From: Rouxiella silvae
GTDB lineage: Bacteria > Pseudomonadota > Gammaproteobacteria > Enterobacterales > Enterobacteriaceae
NCBI RefSeq assembly: GCF_002093625.1
Contig: NZ_MRWD01000032.1
Span: forward strand, 1-58,786
DNA: 58,786 bases
Direction: 5' to 3'
Below, piece after piece: positions 37,047-46,338 of the stretch. Below the pieces are notes generated by a model. It was not told where the DNA came from. It worked only from the letters and a program-made list of their open reading frames with translations, and did no database searches. The translations under genes and the position numbers were made by a program. How positions within the stretch are numbered: position 1 is the stretch's first letter; every line of letters starts with the position of its first letter.

Positions 37047-38346
37047 TATTAAGGCGCTCACCTTGGCGGTCACGATGATGACCGCCGGCGGCGTATCAGC
37101 CAAGCAGAGTATTGATTTTATGTTCCCCGCGCCGGTCGATGGCAAACTGACAATGGAAATGACGCGGGTCATTAAAGAGTTCAACCAGTCGCAGAATGAC
37201 GTGGAAGTGCGCGGCATTTTCACGGGCAACTACGACACCACGAAGGTGAAGGCCGAGGCAGCGGCAAAATCGGGCGAGCCACCGGCGCTGGTGATTATGT
37301 CGGCCAACTTTACCGCCGATCTGGCGATTAAAAATGAAATTTTGCCGATGGACGAACTGTTCCAATACGGCAATGAAAAGGCGACGCCGTTCCTGACTCA
37401 AAATTTCTGGCCTGCGATGCGTCAAAATGCCCAGGTTAACGGCGTGACTTACGCGATCCCGTTCCACAACTCGACACCGATTCTGTATTACAACAAAGAC
37501 ATGTTTAAGAAGGCCGGTATTGATCATCCACCGGCCGACTGGGCCGAGCTGCTGGCCGATGCCAAAAAGCTCACCGATCAGACCAAAGGGCAGTGGGGCG
37601 TTATGCTGCCGTCGACCAATGATGACTACGGCGCTTGGATACTCTCTGCACTCACACGCGCCAACGGCGGTAACTACTACAACGCCGACTATCCGGGCGA
37701 AGTGTATTACAACCAGCCTTCGACCATTGGCGCGCTGCGTTTCTGGCAGAATTTGGTGTATCGCGACAAAGTGATGCCGGAAGGCGTGTTGAATTCGAAA
37801 CAAATCAGTGCGGCGTTTTTCTCAGGCAAACTGGGTATGACCATGCTCAGTACCGGCGCGCTGGGCTTTATGCGTGAAAACACCAAAGACTTCGAGCTGG
37901 GCGTGGCGATGATGCCGAAGGAAGTGCGTAATGCAGTGACTATCGGTGGAGCGAGTCTGGTCAGCTTCAAGGGCATTTCTGACGCGCAGAAAAAAGCGGC
38001 CTACACCTTCCTGCAGTATCTGGTCAGCCCGAAAGTGAACGGCAGCTGGAGTCGATTCACCGGCTACTTCTCACCACGTATCGCGTCTTACGATACGCCA
38101 GAGATGAAGGACTACATTGCCAAAGATTCGCGGGCTGCGGTTGCCCTGCAACAGCTTAAGTATGCCATGCCGTGGTATGCCACTTATGAAACTGTTGCCG
38201 TGCGTCAGGCGATGGAAAACCAGCTGGGTGCTCTGATGAACGATGCCAAACTGACGCCGGAAGCGGCAGCAGCCGAGGCGCAGAAGCAGGCTGACGGAAT
38301 CATGAAACCTTACAATGAGCAGACCGCGCTGAGTCTGCCTAAATAA
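37039..38346 (+). CDS. ABC transporter periplasmic binding protein (UgpB-like)
   Basis: 435 residues with a signal peptide cleaved after VSA (residue 21). The mature protein is a type 1 extracellular solute-binding protein. It shares with E. coli UgpB the segments FTGNYD, IPFHNSTPILYYNKDMFKKAG and TIGGASLV, in the same order. UgpB binds glycerol-3-phosphate and glycerophosphodiesters. The neighbouring gpdQ supports a glycerophosphodiester ligand here. Being last in the operon is unusual compared with E. coli, where ugpB is first. Confidence 0.85.
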   Translation: MRNIKALTLAVTMMTAGGVSAKQSIDFMFPAPVDGKLTMEMTRVIKEFNQSQNDVEVRGIFTGNYDTTKVKAEAAAKSGEPPALVIMSANFTADLAIKNEILPMDELFQYGNEKATPFLTQNFWPAMRQNAQVNGVTYAIPFHNSTPILYYNKDMFKKAGIDHPPADWAELLADAKKLTDQTKGQWGVMLPSTNDDYGAWILSALTRANGGNYYNADYPGEVYYNQPSTIGALRFWQNLVYRDKVMPEGVLNSKQISAAFFSGKLGMTMLSTGALGFMRENTKDFELGVAMMPKEVRNAVTIGGASLVSFKGISDAQKKAAYTFLQYLVSPKVNGSWSRFTGYFSPRIASYDTPEMKDYIAKDSRAAVALQQLKYAMPWYATYETVAVRQAMENQLGALMNDAKLTPEAAAAEAQKQADGIMKPYNEQTALSLPK

Positions 38347-38354
38347 AAATCATC

Positions 38355-38388
38355 AACCCTCCCAGAGCTGTTAAAGTCTGGGAGGGTT
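38355..38388. terminator. Bidirectional terminator between the Ugp-like operon and the HD gene
   Basis: 12-bp perfect stem AACCCTCCCAGA (38355-38366) with TCTGGGAGGGTT (38377-38388), 10-base loop. It lies between convergent genes. The flanking T-run is short on both sides, but the stem is strong. Confidence 0.8.
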
Positions 38389-38403
38389 ATTACTCATGAA
38401 AAA

Positions 38404-39012
38404 CTACTTCAGCCAGCCCTGCTCGTGGGCGTTGTTCAGATGTACCAGCAGGTGTTCCCAAAGCAGTGGATTCACTTCGCTGATAAACGCGTTGCGCGAA
38501 AGCACCTGCTCCAGGCGAATGTTGTTCTCCACCCAACTCTGGCCCTTATTATTAAGATTCATCACCACCGGAAGAACGCGATCAATGACTAGCGCAAAGC
38601 GGGCTTCTGGCGTTTCACCCGCCTCGTACTCATTCCACAGCGCTAGAAACTGCTGATTCAGCGGTGAAGGCAGCATGCCGAACAGGCGATTAGCCGCTTC
38701 AACTTCTTTTGAGTGTACGGCTTCGCGTGCCGCTAGGTCATAAACCAGTACGTCACCCGCATCAATTTCGACGATATCGTGCAGCAGTGCCATGCGGATC
38801 ACTTTTTGGATATCGATATCTTTTTCCGCGAAGGGCGCAAGGCTCATGGCTGCAACGGCGAAATGCCAGCTGTGCTCCGCCGAATTTTCCTGACGCTGTG
38901 TACCTAACACTTTGGTACGGCGTTGCACGCTTTTCAATTTATCGATTTCCATAAGAAATTGAAAAACTTCGGTCATCGGGCCGAAATTAAGTGCCGGAGA
39001 GGCTACGGACAT
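38404..39012 (-). CDS. HD-domain hydrolase (HD_3, HDDC2-like)
   Basis: 202 residues, a single HD domain. Metal ligands are visible as His in ENSAEHSWHF, the HD pair in LLHDIVEIDAGD and a later Asp in LVIDRVLP. It belongs to the family of 5'-deoxynucleotidase-like phosphohydrolases (COG1896) but is clearly different from E. coli YfbR. Possible substrates are deoxynucleoside monophosphates; this is inferred from the family only. It is convergent with the Ugp-like operon and divergent from trhA. Confidence 0.82.
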   Translation of the reverse strand: MSVASPALNFGPMTEVFQFLMEIDKLKSVQRRTKVLGTQRQENSAEHSWHFAVAAMSLAPFAEKDIDIQKVIRMALLHDIVEIDAGDVLVYDLAAREAVHSKEVEAANRLFGMLPSPLNQQFLALWNEYEAGETPEARFALVIDRVLPVVMNLNNKGQSWVENNIRLEQVLSRNAFISEVNPLLWEHLLVHLNNAHEQGWLK

Positions 39013-39312
39013 AATTACACCTTAGTCATTTAGAGACGGCTGTTTCAGAAAAATCCTTTAACCCTGCATTTTGAATGCATTGTATTGAGTACGATACGGC
39101 TAAAAGGCAAAAAAATCATGTTCTAAGCCACGATTCATTAAAAATTTTTAACCGGGAATCGCATGAGTATCCCGTGGATTGTAAAGATGGCTGAGCCTTC
39201 GTTACATCGCTTTATACAATATTTAAGCTTACACGTGTACACTGGAATTGATCTCATATACAGTGCCGTTGCAGTTAAATTGTGTATTTTCTGGTCTCGA
39301 GGGTCTCAACGT
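39013..39312. promoter_or_regulatory. Divergent promoter region, HD gene / trhA
   Basis: 300 bases without a clear gene. The trhA frame stays open back to 39163, but neither homology nor a ribosome binding site supports a longer protein, so about 150 bases of this stretch are probably trhA leader. A small inverted repeat, CACTG...CAGTG, lies near 39239-39264. I see no defined operator. Confidence 0.35.
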
Positions 39313-39960
39313 ATGGTTAAAGTATCACCACCGGGATATCCGTGGGCGGAAGAAATTGCCAATAGCCTCAGTCACGGCGTTGGCGTAATTTTTGGCATAG
39401 TGGGTCTGGTGCTTTTACTGGTACAGGCGGTGGGTGCCAATGCGGGCGCCATGGCTATTACCAGCTACAGCCTTTATGGCGGAAGCATGATCCTGCTGTT
39501 TTTGGCATCCACGCTTTATCACGCGATCCCGCATGAAAAAGCCAAGTATTGGCTTAAAAAACTTGACCATTGCGCCATTTATTTACTGATCGCCGGCACC
39601 TATACGCCGTTCCTGCTGGTGGGCTTGGATTCACCGCTGGCAAACGGATTAATGGTCGTTATCTGGTCGATTGCCGCTTTCGGCGTGGTGTTCAAGCTGG
39701 CATTTGCCCACCGATTTGAAGTGTTGTCTTTGATTATTTACCTGACCATGGGCTGGCTGTCGCTGATTGTGATTTATCAGCTGGCGATGAAGCTTTCTCA
39801 CGGTGGTGTCATTCTGCTGGCTGCGGGGGGCATTATTTACACGCTGGGGGTTATTTTTTATGCCTCGAAGCGTATTCGATTTGGGCATGCAATCTGGCAC
39901 GGCTTTGTGCTTGGTGGCTGTTTCTGCCATTTTCTGGCTATCTACTATTACGTTAGATAA
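39313..39960 (+). CDS. trhA: Hemolysin III family membrane protein TrhA (YqfA)
   Basis: 215 residues from the ATG at 39313, which follows GAGGG (39299-39303) and matches the E. coli protein start. Seven hydrophobic segments of the PAQR/hemolysin III fold. Conserved metal-site residues are visible: Ser and His in [11 protein letters not shown], Asp and His in [19 protein letters not shown], and His residues in [11 protein letters not shown] and CHFLAIY. E. coli YqfA affects membrane energetics; no enzyme activity is settled. Position before ygfZ is conserved. Confidence 0.92.
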   Translation: MVKVSPPGYPWAEEIANSLSHGVGVIFGIVGLVLLLVQAVGANAGAMAITSYSLYGGSMILLFLASTLYHAIPHEKAKYWLKKLDHCAIYLLIAGTYTPFLLVGLDSPLANGLMVVIWSIAAFGVVFKLAFAHRFEVLSLIIYLTMGWLSLIVIYQLAMKLSHGGVILLAAGGIIYTLGVIFYASKRIRFGHAIWHGFVLGGCFCHFLAIYYYVR

Positions 39961-40014
39961 CGCAGGTAGGTTAGAAAAAACAGGTACTTTTGATAAAAAT
40001 CTCTTCTGATCATT

Positions 40015-40052
40015 ACCTACAGAGCCTCTTGTGCTGTGTAGGTATCTTTCTC
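40015..40052 (+). terminator. Probable terminator after trhA
   Basis: ACCTACA (40015-40021) pairs with TGTAGGT (40037-40043); an inner AGC/GCT pairing extends the stem after one G-G mismatch. A T-rich tail follows (ATCTTTCTCTATTTTT). Confidence 0.6.
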
Positions 40053-40156
40053 TATTTTTAAACTACTATTCTCGGCTCACTCGGGAATGTTCTGAACATA
40101 ACTTCGCTTATCTTTATGTCTAAATATTACAAAATGTAAATATAAAGAAGGAAGTT

Positions 40157-42586
40157 ATGTCTAAACGGACCTTATTCAAATACTCGGCCTTGGCCGTTTC
40201 TTTATTTTGTCTCTATCCCGCCACGGTCGCTGCAAATACGTCGGCAGAATCCTCACCTTTGCTCGCAGAGATGCGCGGCTCAATCGAATCTCCTCGTCAA
40301 TTTGTTTTAGACCAGCCTGGCGAACCGAACATGGTCGAAAAACAGTACCGCTGGCATGATCAAACGCCTTTGCAATCCACCGGTTTCTGGGTGGAAAAAG
40401 GCGAGACTGTGAAGATTAATGTCAACCATCAAGGGGGGAGTCTAACACCGGCTTTGGAGTTTTTTGTTACTACACCTGATGACAGAACCACTCACTATAG
40501 GCACGCATTCAAAAAGGCGCTGAAACAGGGTGACAATACTTTCTCTTCGGAAAAAAGCGGCATCATTTATATCGCTAATTATCACGCGCCAATTACCGGT
40601 GATATCAAAATAAACATCCTCTCAGGTGCGAAACCCTTTGCTCGTTTTGTTTTGAATCAGCACAGCGCCCAAGACTATCAGCAGATGCTGAGTCAATTTA
40701 AAGATATCCCCTACGTCGAATTAGTCAGTAAGCGAATGATGATCACCCTGCGCGGTGCTAAAGCCCTGAAACACATTGGCTCAAATGGCCCGGAGGAGAT
40801 GCTTAAAAATTGGGACAAAATTGTTACGCTTGCTGAAAATCAGTACGGTTTGACCGAAGAAAGTACAAACAGCCCGCACCAGCGTATTCGTCACCGATTC
40901 CACTGGTTAGACGGCATATCTTTGCCCGGCGTGACCAATAATGACAACTGCGGGGGGTACATGAACTCGAGCTCCTGGCGGATGCAAGCCTGTACCGAGG
41001 ACGCAATAGCAGACATTGTTAATAATAAACTCCTGACCAGCGATGAAGGCTGGGGAGGCTGGCATGAGCTGGGACATCAGTTCCAGATGATCCCGATTGA
41101 TTGGGGAACCTCGGCGGGTGGGGGCAACATGACCGAAGTGGTGGTGAATTTGACCTCACTTTACGTCCAGCGTGAAATGGGCATGGCCTCAAGGCTGGAA
41201 TCTGGCAGATCTTGGGATGAAGATGTCTTCCCCTATCTGAATCAATCCAAACGCGATTATCACAATCTCGATAGCCTATTCACCAAAGTCGCGATGCTCT
41301 GGCAGCTTGATCTGACCTTTGGCAGTGATTTTTATGCTCGACTTGGCAAGGTTTACCGTGAAATACCGCAAAAGCAGCAACCTGCTAATTCAGATGAAAA
41401 AGTTCAGCGTTTTATTCTGGAAACAAGCCGCCTTTCTGGCTACGACCTGACGCCTTTCTTTGATAAATGGGGCCTGCCGATAACCCAACAGACGAAGAAG
41501 AGTCTTGGCACACTTGACCTTAAAAAACTAGACGTTCCAATTTGGGATAATAGAGACAGCAACATACGTTATGATCTTTCACAAGGCATTGAAAAACCCC
41601 TTTCGGCAAAATTGCAAAATGCGAGTGCAGAAAGCGGCGATTTATCACATTGGCGTCTCGATCAAGGGCAATTCAGAGTCGTCAAAACCCAGGACGGAAT
41701 CAAGCCTGCGCTAGGGAGTTATTTCTTTACTGCCCGCCTAAGTGACAGGGCCGCAGATTATGCACACCAGGACCAAATGACCCAAAGTATTAGCCTGGAT
41801 AAGGCAACGGTAAGCCAGGGAGAGTCAACGGCCACTCTGAGCTTTAAAAGTAACAGCTGGGGAGATGGTGATTTCGGCACGGTAAGCCTTATTGCTCGCG
41901 ACAAGCAGGGCGATACGCTGCAAACAAAAGCGGTTGATACCCAAAGTATTCGAAATAAGTGGTTAGACAATCATATTGTCATGGCGTTGCCTGCGGACAG
42001 CGCAACGTTAGCCGTGCAGGTTCAGGCAACTAAAAAAAGCGGAGAAATGTCAGACGTTCATTTTGATGATTTCGTTTTGAAAGTCGAAAAAGCCGTCGTG
42101 GGCGAGCCAGATAATTTACCTCCTGTTGCTCATGCCTCTGTTAATCCGACAAGCCTTACGGGTGCGGGGAAAATTACCCTAAGTGCTTCAGGCAGTTATG
42201 ACCCAGAGGGTGAAAAGTTAATCTACCGATGGAAGCAGGTTGCAGGACCGACCGTGTCCCTCGGTTCACCTAATAAATTGCAGTCAACTGCGCAGCTTTC
42301 AGCCGTGAGCCAAAAAACGCTTTATAGTTTTGAAGTCACGGTAACAGATGTTAAGGGAGCCTATGCCACTCGTGCAGTGAGCATGACGCAACAGCCCGAA
42401 GTCACTAGCACAGTACCCGCTTGGGACCGATCAAAAACCTATCCTAAACCTTGTGTGAAAGTCTCTTATCAGGGCAAAGAGTGGTTTAACGGCTGGTGGA
42501 CAGTGGGGAATATACCGGGTTCTGATGGCACGTTCGGGGTCTGGCGTGAGATGGGCGCGAAGGACATGCACGCAGCCTGTAAATAA
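40157..42586 (+). CDS. Secreted M60/enhancin-type metalloprotease with PKD and chitin-binding domains
   Basis: 809 residues. A signal peptide ends near residue 26 (ATVAA). The zinc site is HELGH at 303-307 with the third ligand Glu327 in MTEVVVN, fitting the M60 pattern HExxH-x(8-28)-E of mucin-degrading and enhancin-like proteases. The segment GGWHELGHQFQMIP is typical. C-terminal modules are a beta-sandwich (about 488-645), PKD (about 653-748) and CBM5/12 (about 753-809; NGWWTVGNIPG). The same three modules end the metzincin at 5233-7734. Likely exported through type II secretion and aimed at mucin-type glycoproteins near chitin (inference). It lies between trhA and ygfZ, where E. coli has no such gene. 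Confidence 0.88.
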   Translation: MSKRTLFKYSALAVSLFCLYPATVAANTSAESSPLLAEMRGSIESPRQFVLDQPGEPNMVEKQYRWHDQTPLQSTGFWVEKGETVKINVNHQGGSLTPALEFFVTTPDDRTTHYRHAFKKALKQGDNTFSSEKSGIIYIANYHAPITGDIKINILSGAKPFARFVLNQHSAQDYQQMLSQFKDIPYVELVSKRMMITLRGAKALKHIGSNGPEEMLKNWDKIVTLAENQYGLTEESTNSPHQRIRHRFHWLDGISLPGVTNNDNCGGYMNSSSWRMQACTEDAIADIVNNKLLTSDEGWGGWHELGHQFQMIPIDWGTSAGGGNMTEVVVNLTSLYVQREMGMASRLESGRSWDEDVFPYLNQSKRDYHNLDSLFTKVAMLWQLDLTFGSDFYARLGKVYREIPQKQQPANSDEKVQRFILETSRLSGYDLTPFFDKWGLPITQQTKKSLGTLDLKKLDVPIWDNRDSNIRYDLSQGIEKPLSAKLQNASAESGDLSHWRLDQGQFRVVKTQDGIKPALGSYFFTARLSDRAADYAHQDQMTQSISLDKATVSQGESTATLSFKSNSWGDGDFGTVSLIARDKQGDTLQTKAVDTQSIRNKWLDNHIVMALPADSATLAVQVQATKKSGEMSDVHFDDFVLKVEKAVVGEPDNLPPVAHASVNPTSLTGAGKITLSASGSYDPEGEKLIYRWKQVAGPTVSLGSPNKLQSTAQLSAVSQKTLYSFEVTVTDVKGAYATRAVSMTQQPEVTSTVPAWDRSKTYPKPCVKVSYQGKEWFNGWWTVGNIPGSDGTFGVWREMGAKDMHAACK

Positions 42587-42602
42587 GCTGCACTCAGGCG
42601 CT

Positions 42603-42645
42603 TACTTCCCGCAAACAGAGTCTTCTATTCTGTCTGCGGGAAGTA
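42603..42645 (+). terminator. Hairpin after the M60 protease gene
   Basis: 11-bp stem TACTTCCCGCA (42603-42613) with TGCGGGAAGTA (42635-42645), extended inside by ACAG/CTGT. No T-run follows, so it may be a weak or Rho-assisted terminator between convergent genes. Confidence 0.55.
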
Positions 42646-42692
42646 GACGTGTCACAAGGTGCAAACTCCTTGTAGCCAGCGGTCGGTGTTGC

Positions 42693-43685
42693 TTACTTCT
42701 CTTCTTCCAACGAATAAGGCAGCGGCTGAATGCGCAGAGAGCTTGAGGCCTCATCACGCACGCGAAGCAGGTTGTCGGTATTCAAATCGTTGTTCAGCAC
42801 CGCCTGAACCCACACTGAGCCATCACCAAGCTGAACTGCCGCCAGCACGGTGCCGGTACGACGCCAGTTTTCACCCAGTTGCAGTTCAAGGTCATCGCCC
42901 GCTGCAGGCACTTTGCTTGACTTGCCCGCCAGCCAATAAAGGGCGCGCTTGTTGGCACCGCGATATTTCGCACGTGCTACCATCTCCTGACCGGCATAGC
43001 AGCCTTTGGTAAAGCTGATGCCTTCCAGTGCCTGAATATTGGTAGCCTGCGGGATAAACTGTACGCTGTTAACGGTATCGATCACCGGAAAACCTGCTTC
43101 AATATCCAGCGCCAGCCACTGTTGGCTATCGTTTAACTGCGCCTGTTCGCCAATTTCTTGTGTAATCTGCTGTGCTTTCTCGGGGCTGGTTACAATTAAA
43201 TAACGCTCGGCAGGCAGGGTAAAGTGCAACAGCGTTGTTTCATCCTGTTGAACAACCTGATGGGTAGCATCCGGCAGCGTTGAGAAAATACTCTTCAGCG
43301 CCGCGCTGGCCTGAAAACCGGCCACGCCAAGCAGCACGACGTCGTCGTCTGCGGTGAAGGTGATTTTTGAGAACACCGCATACTTCTTCATTTCGTGCAT
43401 CTGGTTGTCGCGCAGGTTGCGACGTTCAATAAACGCCATGCCGTCGCCGCGCTTGAAGAGACGCATGTTGCTCCACATTTTGCCTTTGGCATCGCAGTGC
43501 GCGCAAAGCACGTGGCAGTCGGGCGCGAGCTTCTCAACGTCGGTAGTGACCTGACCCTGTAGGTATTTGAGCGTGTCAGCACCGGTCACAGTGACCAGCG
43601 CCCAGTCTTCCAACGACATAATGGTCAGTGGAAGATGCGATGAAGATGCAGGTTTCTGCGGGGGAAACGGATACTTGTACGCCAT
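42693..43685 (-). CDS. ygfZ: Folate-binding Fe-S/tRNA-modification protein YgfZ
   Basis: 330 residues. YgfZ is a tetrahydrofolate-binding GcvT-fold protein that maintains certain Fe-S enzymes such as MiaB. The signature KGCYAGQE is present with the key Cys at residue 229. The start at 43685 gives a typical N-terminus. It is divergent from sdhE, the conserved enterobacterial arrangement, which makes sense because both serve assembly of Fe-S or flavin enzymes. Confidence 0.95.
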   Translation of the reverse strand: MAYKYPFPPQKPASSSHLPLTIMSLEDWALVTVTGADTLKYLQGQVTTDVEKLAPDCHVLCAHCDAKGKMWSNMRLFKRGDGMAFIERRNLRDNQMHEMKKYAVFSKITFTADDDVVLLGVAGFQASAALKSIFSTLPDATHQVVQQDETTLLHFTLPAERYLIVTSPEKAQQITQEIGEQAQLNDSQQWLALDIEAGFPVIDTVNSVQFIPQATNIQALEGISFTKGCYAGQEMVARAKYRGANKRALYWLAGKSSKVPAAGDDLELQLGENWRRTGTVLAAVQLGDGSVWVQAVLNNDLNTDNLLRVRDEASSSLRIQPLPYSLEEEK

Positions 43686-44003
43686 GATATTTCCTAATCC
43701 TGTGCTGCTGATTTAGGGAGGTATACAGGCATGGTAAAAGAGCTGGCCCGCTTTGAAAACACTTATTGATACTGTTTACGGTACGTCTCGCATCGATTGC
43801 TTAGTCGTTACCATCACGACCTGCTATTTTGCGGCACGTTACCCAAAAATGAACATCGTGTGACATCCTTACACTGAATAGTTACGCGAGAACAGACTGG
43901 GCTGGTAGAATCAAGGCTGAATGATAAAAATGAACGCCCTTGTACAGTTACGTTGATGATGAGCCATTCCGTTAAAAAGAGCATTTATATGGATATCAGC
44001 ACC
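43686..44003. promoter_or_regulatory. Divergent promoter region ygfZ / sdhE
   Basis: 318 bases between the two divergent starts. I see no repeat or defined operator. The sdhE frame is open back to 43953, with ATGs at 43953, 43989 and 44004; AAGAG (43977-43981) would suit the ATG at 43989, so the sdhE start is not fully settled. Confidence 0.4.
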
Positions 44004-44270
44004 ATGGATATAAATAACAAATCACGCATCCACTGGGCTTGCCGCCGCGGCATGAAAGAACTCGACATGGCTATCATGCCGTTCTTTAACTATGAGTTCG
44101 ATACCCTGAGTGATGAGGACAAACAGCAATTTGCCCGCTTGCTGGAGTGCGACGACCCCGACTTGTTTAACTGGTTAATGAATTACGGTGAGCCGGACGA
44201 TGTGGAGTTGAAGCGTATGGTTAACCTGATTCAAACGCGAAATAAAGACCGTGGCCCTGTGGCAATGTGA
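44004..44270 (+). CDS. sdhE: Succinate dehydrogenase assembly factor SdhE (YgfY)
   Basis: 88 residues from the ATG at 44004, which matches E. coli SdhE in length and start ([15 protein letters not shown]). The alternative ATG at 43989 would add five residues. SdhE promotes covalent attachment of FAD to SdhA and FrdA; the conserved RGM-E-D (RRGMKELD, residues 14-21) that forms the flavinylation surface is present. It overlaps ygfX by 20 bases. Confidence 0.93.
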   Translation: MDINNKSRIHWACRRGMKELDMAIMPFFNYEFDTLSDEDKQQFARLLECDDPDLFNWLMNYGEPDDVELKRMVNLIQTRNKDRGPVAM

Positions 44271-44715
44271 TTTAAGGGTGTCGTGGCGTAGCCAACTTTT
44301 CTCGTTGGCAGTTCATGGCATTCTAATTTTAGCCATCTTACTCACGCCCTGGCCGCCTGAAGATTGGGTTATCTGGCTGGTTTTACTGGTTATTGTCGTA
44401 TCTCAGGCGATACGTAGTCAGCGTCGTATCAGCGCACGTCACGGCGAAATCAGCCTGCTGGCGCAAGATAGGCTCCTGTGGCGCAAGCAGGAGTGGAAAA
44501 TTAAACAACCGGTGTGGATGATCGACAGCGGTATTTTGTTATCGCTCAAGAGAGAACACACGCCGCGCGGCTGGTTTAAAGCGCTTCGTGGAAAAAAGAA
44601 CAAGCTTTGGCTGGCTTCAGACAGCATGAGTCAGGAGGAGTGGCGGCATCTGAGGCAGGTGTTGCTTACGGGCAAACGTGATGTGGCACCGGTCAAAAAT
44701 CCCCCTCCGCTCTAG
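44251..44715 (+). CDS. ygfX: Membrane protein YgfX (CptA)
   Basis: 154 residues from a GTG at 44251 inside the end of sdhE; E. coli ygfX has the same overlap and begins similarly (LWQ-DLRVSWR). Two hydrophobic segments near the N-terminus (about residues 18-52) anchor it in the inner membrane, and a cytoplasmic C-terminal part follows. It has been described as the toxin-like partner of SdhE (YgfY); its role remains debated. This version is somewhat longer than that of E. coli. Confidence 0.9.
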   Translation: MALWQCDLRVSWRSQLFSLAVHGILILAILLTPWPPEDWVIWLVLLVIVVSQAIRSQRRISARHGEISLLAQDRLLWRKQEWKIKQPVWMIDSGILLSLKREHTPRGWFKALRGKKNKLWLASDSMSQEEWRHLRQVLLTGKRDVAPVKNPPPL

Positions 44716-44738
44716 TGACTCAGTCACAAGGCGGAGGG
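44703..44738 (+). terminator. Hairpin spanning the ygfX stop
   Basis: CCCTCCGC (44703-44710) pairs with GCGGAGGG (44731-44738), and GTGAC-TCA-GTCAC (44715-44727) forms a second hairpin inside. It lies between the convergent genes ygfX and fldB. No T-run follows, so terminator function is tentative. Confidence 0.5.
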
Positions 44739-44756
44739 CAAACTCTGCGTGAACAC

Positions 44757-45275
44757 TTAGAGCAGGGCGTCCATCTCAAGTAGAATTTGGTCGCACCACT
44801 CCTGCAGCCGGTCTTCGCTCAGCTCGAACTGATTGACTTCGTCCAGCGCCAGGCCGACAAAGTGCTTACCGTCTGCGCTGAGCGGTTTCGGGCTGGTGAA
44901 CTCAAAGCCTTCAATCGGCCAAAATCCGATAAACTGTACACCAAGCGGCAATAGGCGGTCATGTAACATGCCTAGCGCATCCAGGAACCATTCTCCGTAT
45001 CCCAGTTGATCGCCCATGCCATACATAGCAACGATTTTTCCACGCAGGTTGAGGGTCGAAAGCCTCTCCCATACGGCTTCCCAGTCTTCCTGAATTTCAC
45101 CGAAGTCCCAGGTGGGGATACCCAGAATCAAAATGTCGTACTCCTCCATTTTAGCCGGGTCGACATCCTTTAAATTGTGCAGATCCACCAGGTCTTCACC
45201 CAGAATTTCGCGGATTTTTTCAGCCGCCATCTCGGTGTAACAGGTGCTTGAACCATAGAAAAGACCAATCTTCAT
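44757..45275 (-). CDS. fldB: Flavodoxin 2
   Basis: 172 residues, one FMN-binding flavodoxin domain. The phosphate loop [14 protein letters not shown] is at residues 8-21, and the aromatic FMN loops [14 protein letters not shown] and [15 protein letters not shown] are present. The position next to xerD marks it as FldB rather than FldA. It is a low-potential electron carrier, SoxRS-controlled in E. coli. Transcribed convergently to ygfX and divergently from xerD. Confidence 0.95.
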   Translation of the reverse strand: MKIGLFYGSSTCYTEMAAEKIREILGEDLVDLHNLKDVDPAKMEEYDILILGIPTWDFGEIQEDWEAVWERLSTLNLRGKIVAMYGMGDQLGYGEWFLDALGMLHDRLLPLGVQFIGFWPIEGFEFTSPKPLSADGKHFVGLALDEVNQFELSEDRLQEWCDQILLEMDALL

Positions 45276-45406
45276 TATGCTTGCTGCCGTACTTAGTCGA
45301 TCAATGAATGGCGGTCAGTGTACCAGATTTGTGCCAAATTAAGGCATAATGCGCGGGTATTACCTTCACCCTCGGCCCACCCTGGAAACAGGACAAAGGA
45401 GAAAAT

Positions 45407-46312
45407 GTGCCTAAACCAGACGATGGCCAAATGCTGGTCGAACAGTTTCTCGACGCGCTGTGGCTTGAAAGAAACCTCGCCGAAAACACGCTGGCGTCCT
45501 ATCGTCTAGACCTGAAGTCGCTGCTGATGTGGATGGACCATCATGAGACAGACCTGCTTCAAGTTCAGGCGCTTGAGTTGCAATCCTTCCTTGCCGAGCG
45601 CGTTGAGGGCGGCTACAAGGCGACCAGTTCTGCGCGCTTGCTCAGTGCGATGCGACGTTTCTTTCAGTATTTGAATCGTGAGTCGCTGCGTGATGATGAC
45701 CCAACGGCGTTGCTCTCGTCGCCCAAACTGCCACAGCGGCTGCCTAAAGACCTCAGTGAAGCGCAGGTTGAAGCGCTGCTCGCGGCCCCCAGTACAGATA
45801 TTCCTCTAGAGTTACGAGACAAGTCTATGCTCGAGCTGCTGTATGCTACTGGGCTACGCGTCTCCGAGCTTGTGGGACTTACACTGAGCGATATTAGTTT
45901 GCGACAGGGTGTGGTGCGGGTTATTGGTAAGGGTGACAAGGAGCGGCTGGTGCCGTTGGGAGAAGAGGCAGTCTATTGGCTGGAAAACTATCTTGAGCAC
46001 GGCAGACCTTGGTTGATGAACGGCCAGTCGCTGGATATTGTTTTTCCCAGCAATCGCAGTCAAAAAATGACCCGTCAGACCTTTTGGCACCGGATTAAGC
46101 ATTATGCTGTGCTGGCCGGTATCGATGCTGCAAGGCTGTCGCCGCACGTGTTAAGGCATGCATTTGCCACACATTTGTTGAACCACGGCGCAGATTTACG
46201 TGTCGTGCAGATGCTTTTGGGCCACAGTGACCTGTCGACCACGCAAATTTATACTCATGTAGCAACGGAGCGTTTAAAGCAGCTACATCAACAACATCAC
46301 CCTCGTGCGTGA
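45407..46312 (+). CDS. xerD: Tyrosine recombinase XerD
   Basis: 301 residues from a GTG start after AAAGGAG. With XerC it resolves chromosome dimers at dif at the FtsK-controlled septum. The catalytic set is visible: Arg in ATGLRVSELVG, Lys in IGKGDKERLVPLG, His-x-x-Arg in SPHVLRHAFATH, His in LLGHSDLSTTQ and the nucleophile Tyr in IYTHVATERL. The C-terminus LHQQHHPRA matches E. coli. It overlaps the upstream open frame of dsbC, and the xerD-dsbC-recJ order is conserved. Confidence 0.97.
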   Translation: MPKPDDGQMLVEQFLDALWLERNLAENTLASYRLDLKSLLMWMDHHETDLLQVQALELQSFLAERVEGGYKATSSARLLSAMRRFFQYLNRESLRDDDPTALLSSPKLPQRLPKDLSEAQVEALLAAPSTDIPLELRDKSMLELLYATGLRVSELVGLTLSDISLRQGVVRVIGKGDKERLVPLGEEAVYWLENYLEHGRPWLMNGQSLDIVFPSNRSQKMTRQTFWHRIKHYAVLAGIDAARLSPHVLRHAFATHLLNHGADLRVVQMLLGHSDLSTTQIYTHVATERLKQLHQQHHPRA

Positions 46313-46338
46313 TCCGAGGGATAACAAAGGACGTAACG

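Noticed and set aside
38404-39012. HD gene as yfbR
   Set aside because: HD motifs are shared, but the sequence outside them does not resemble E. coli YfbR; it fits the HD_3/HDDC2-like group better.
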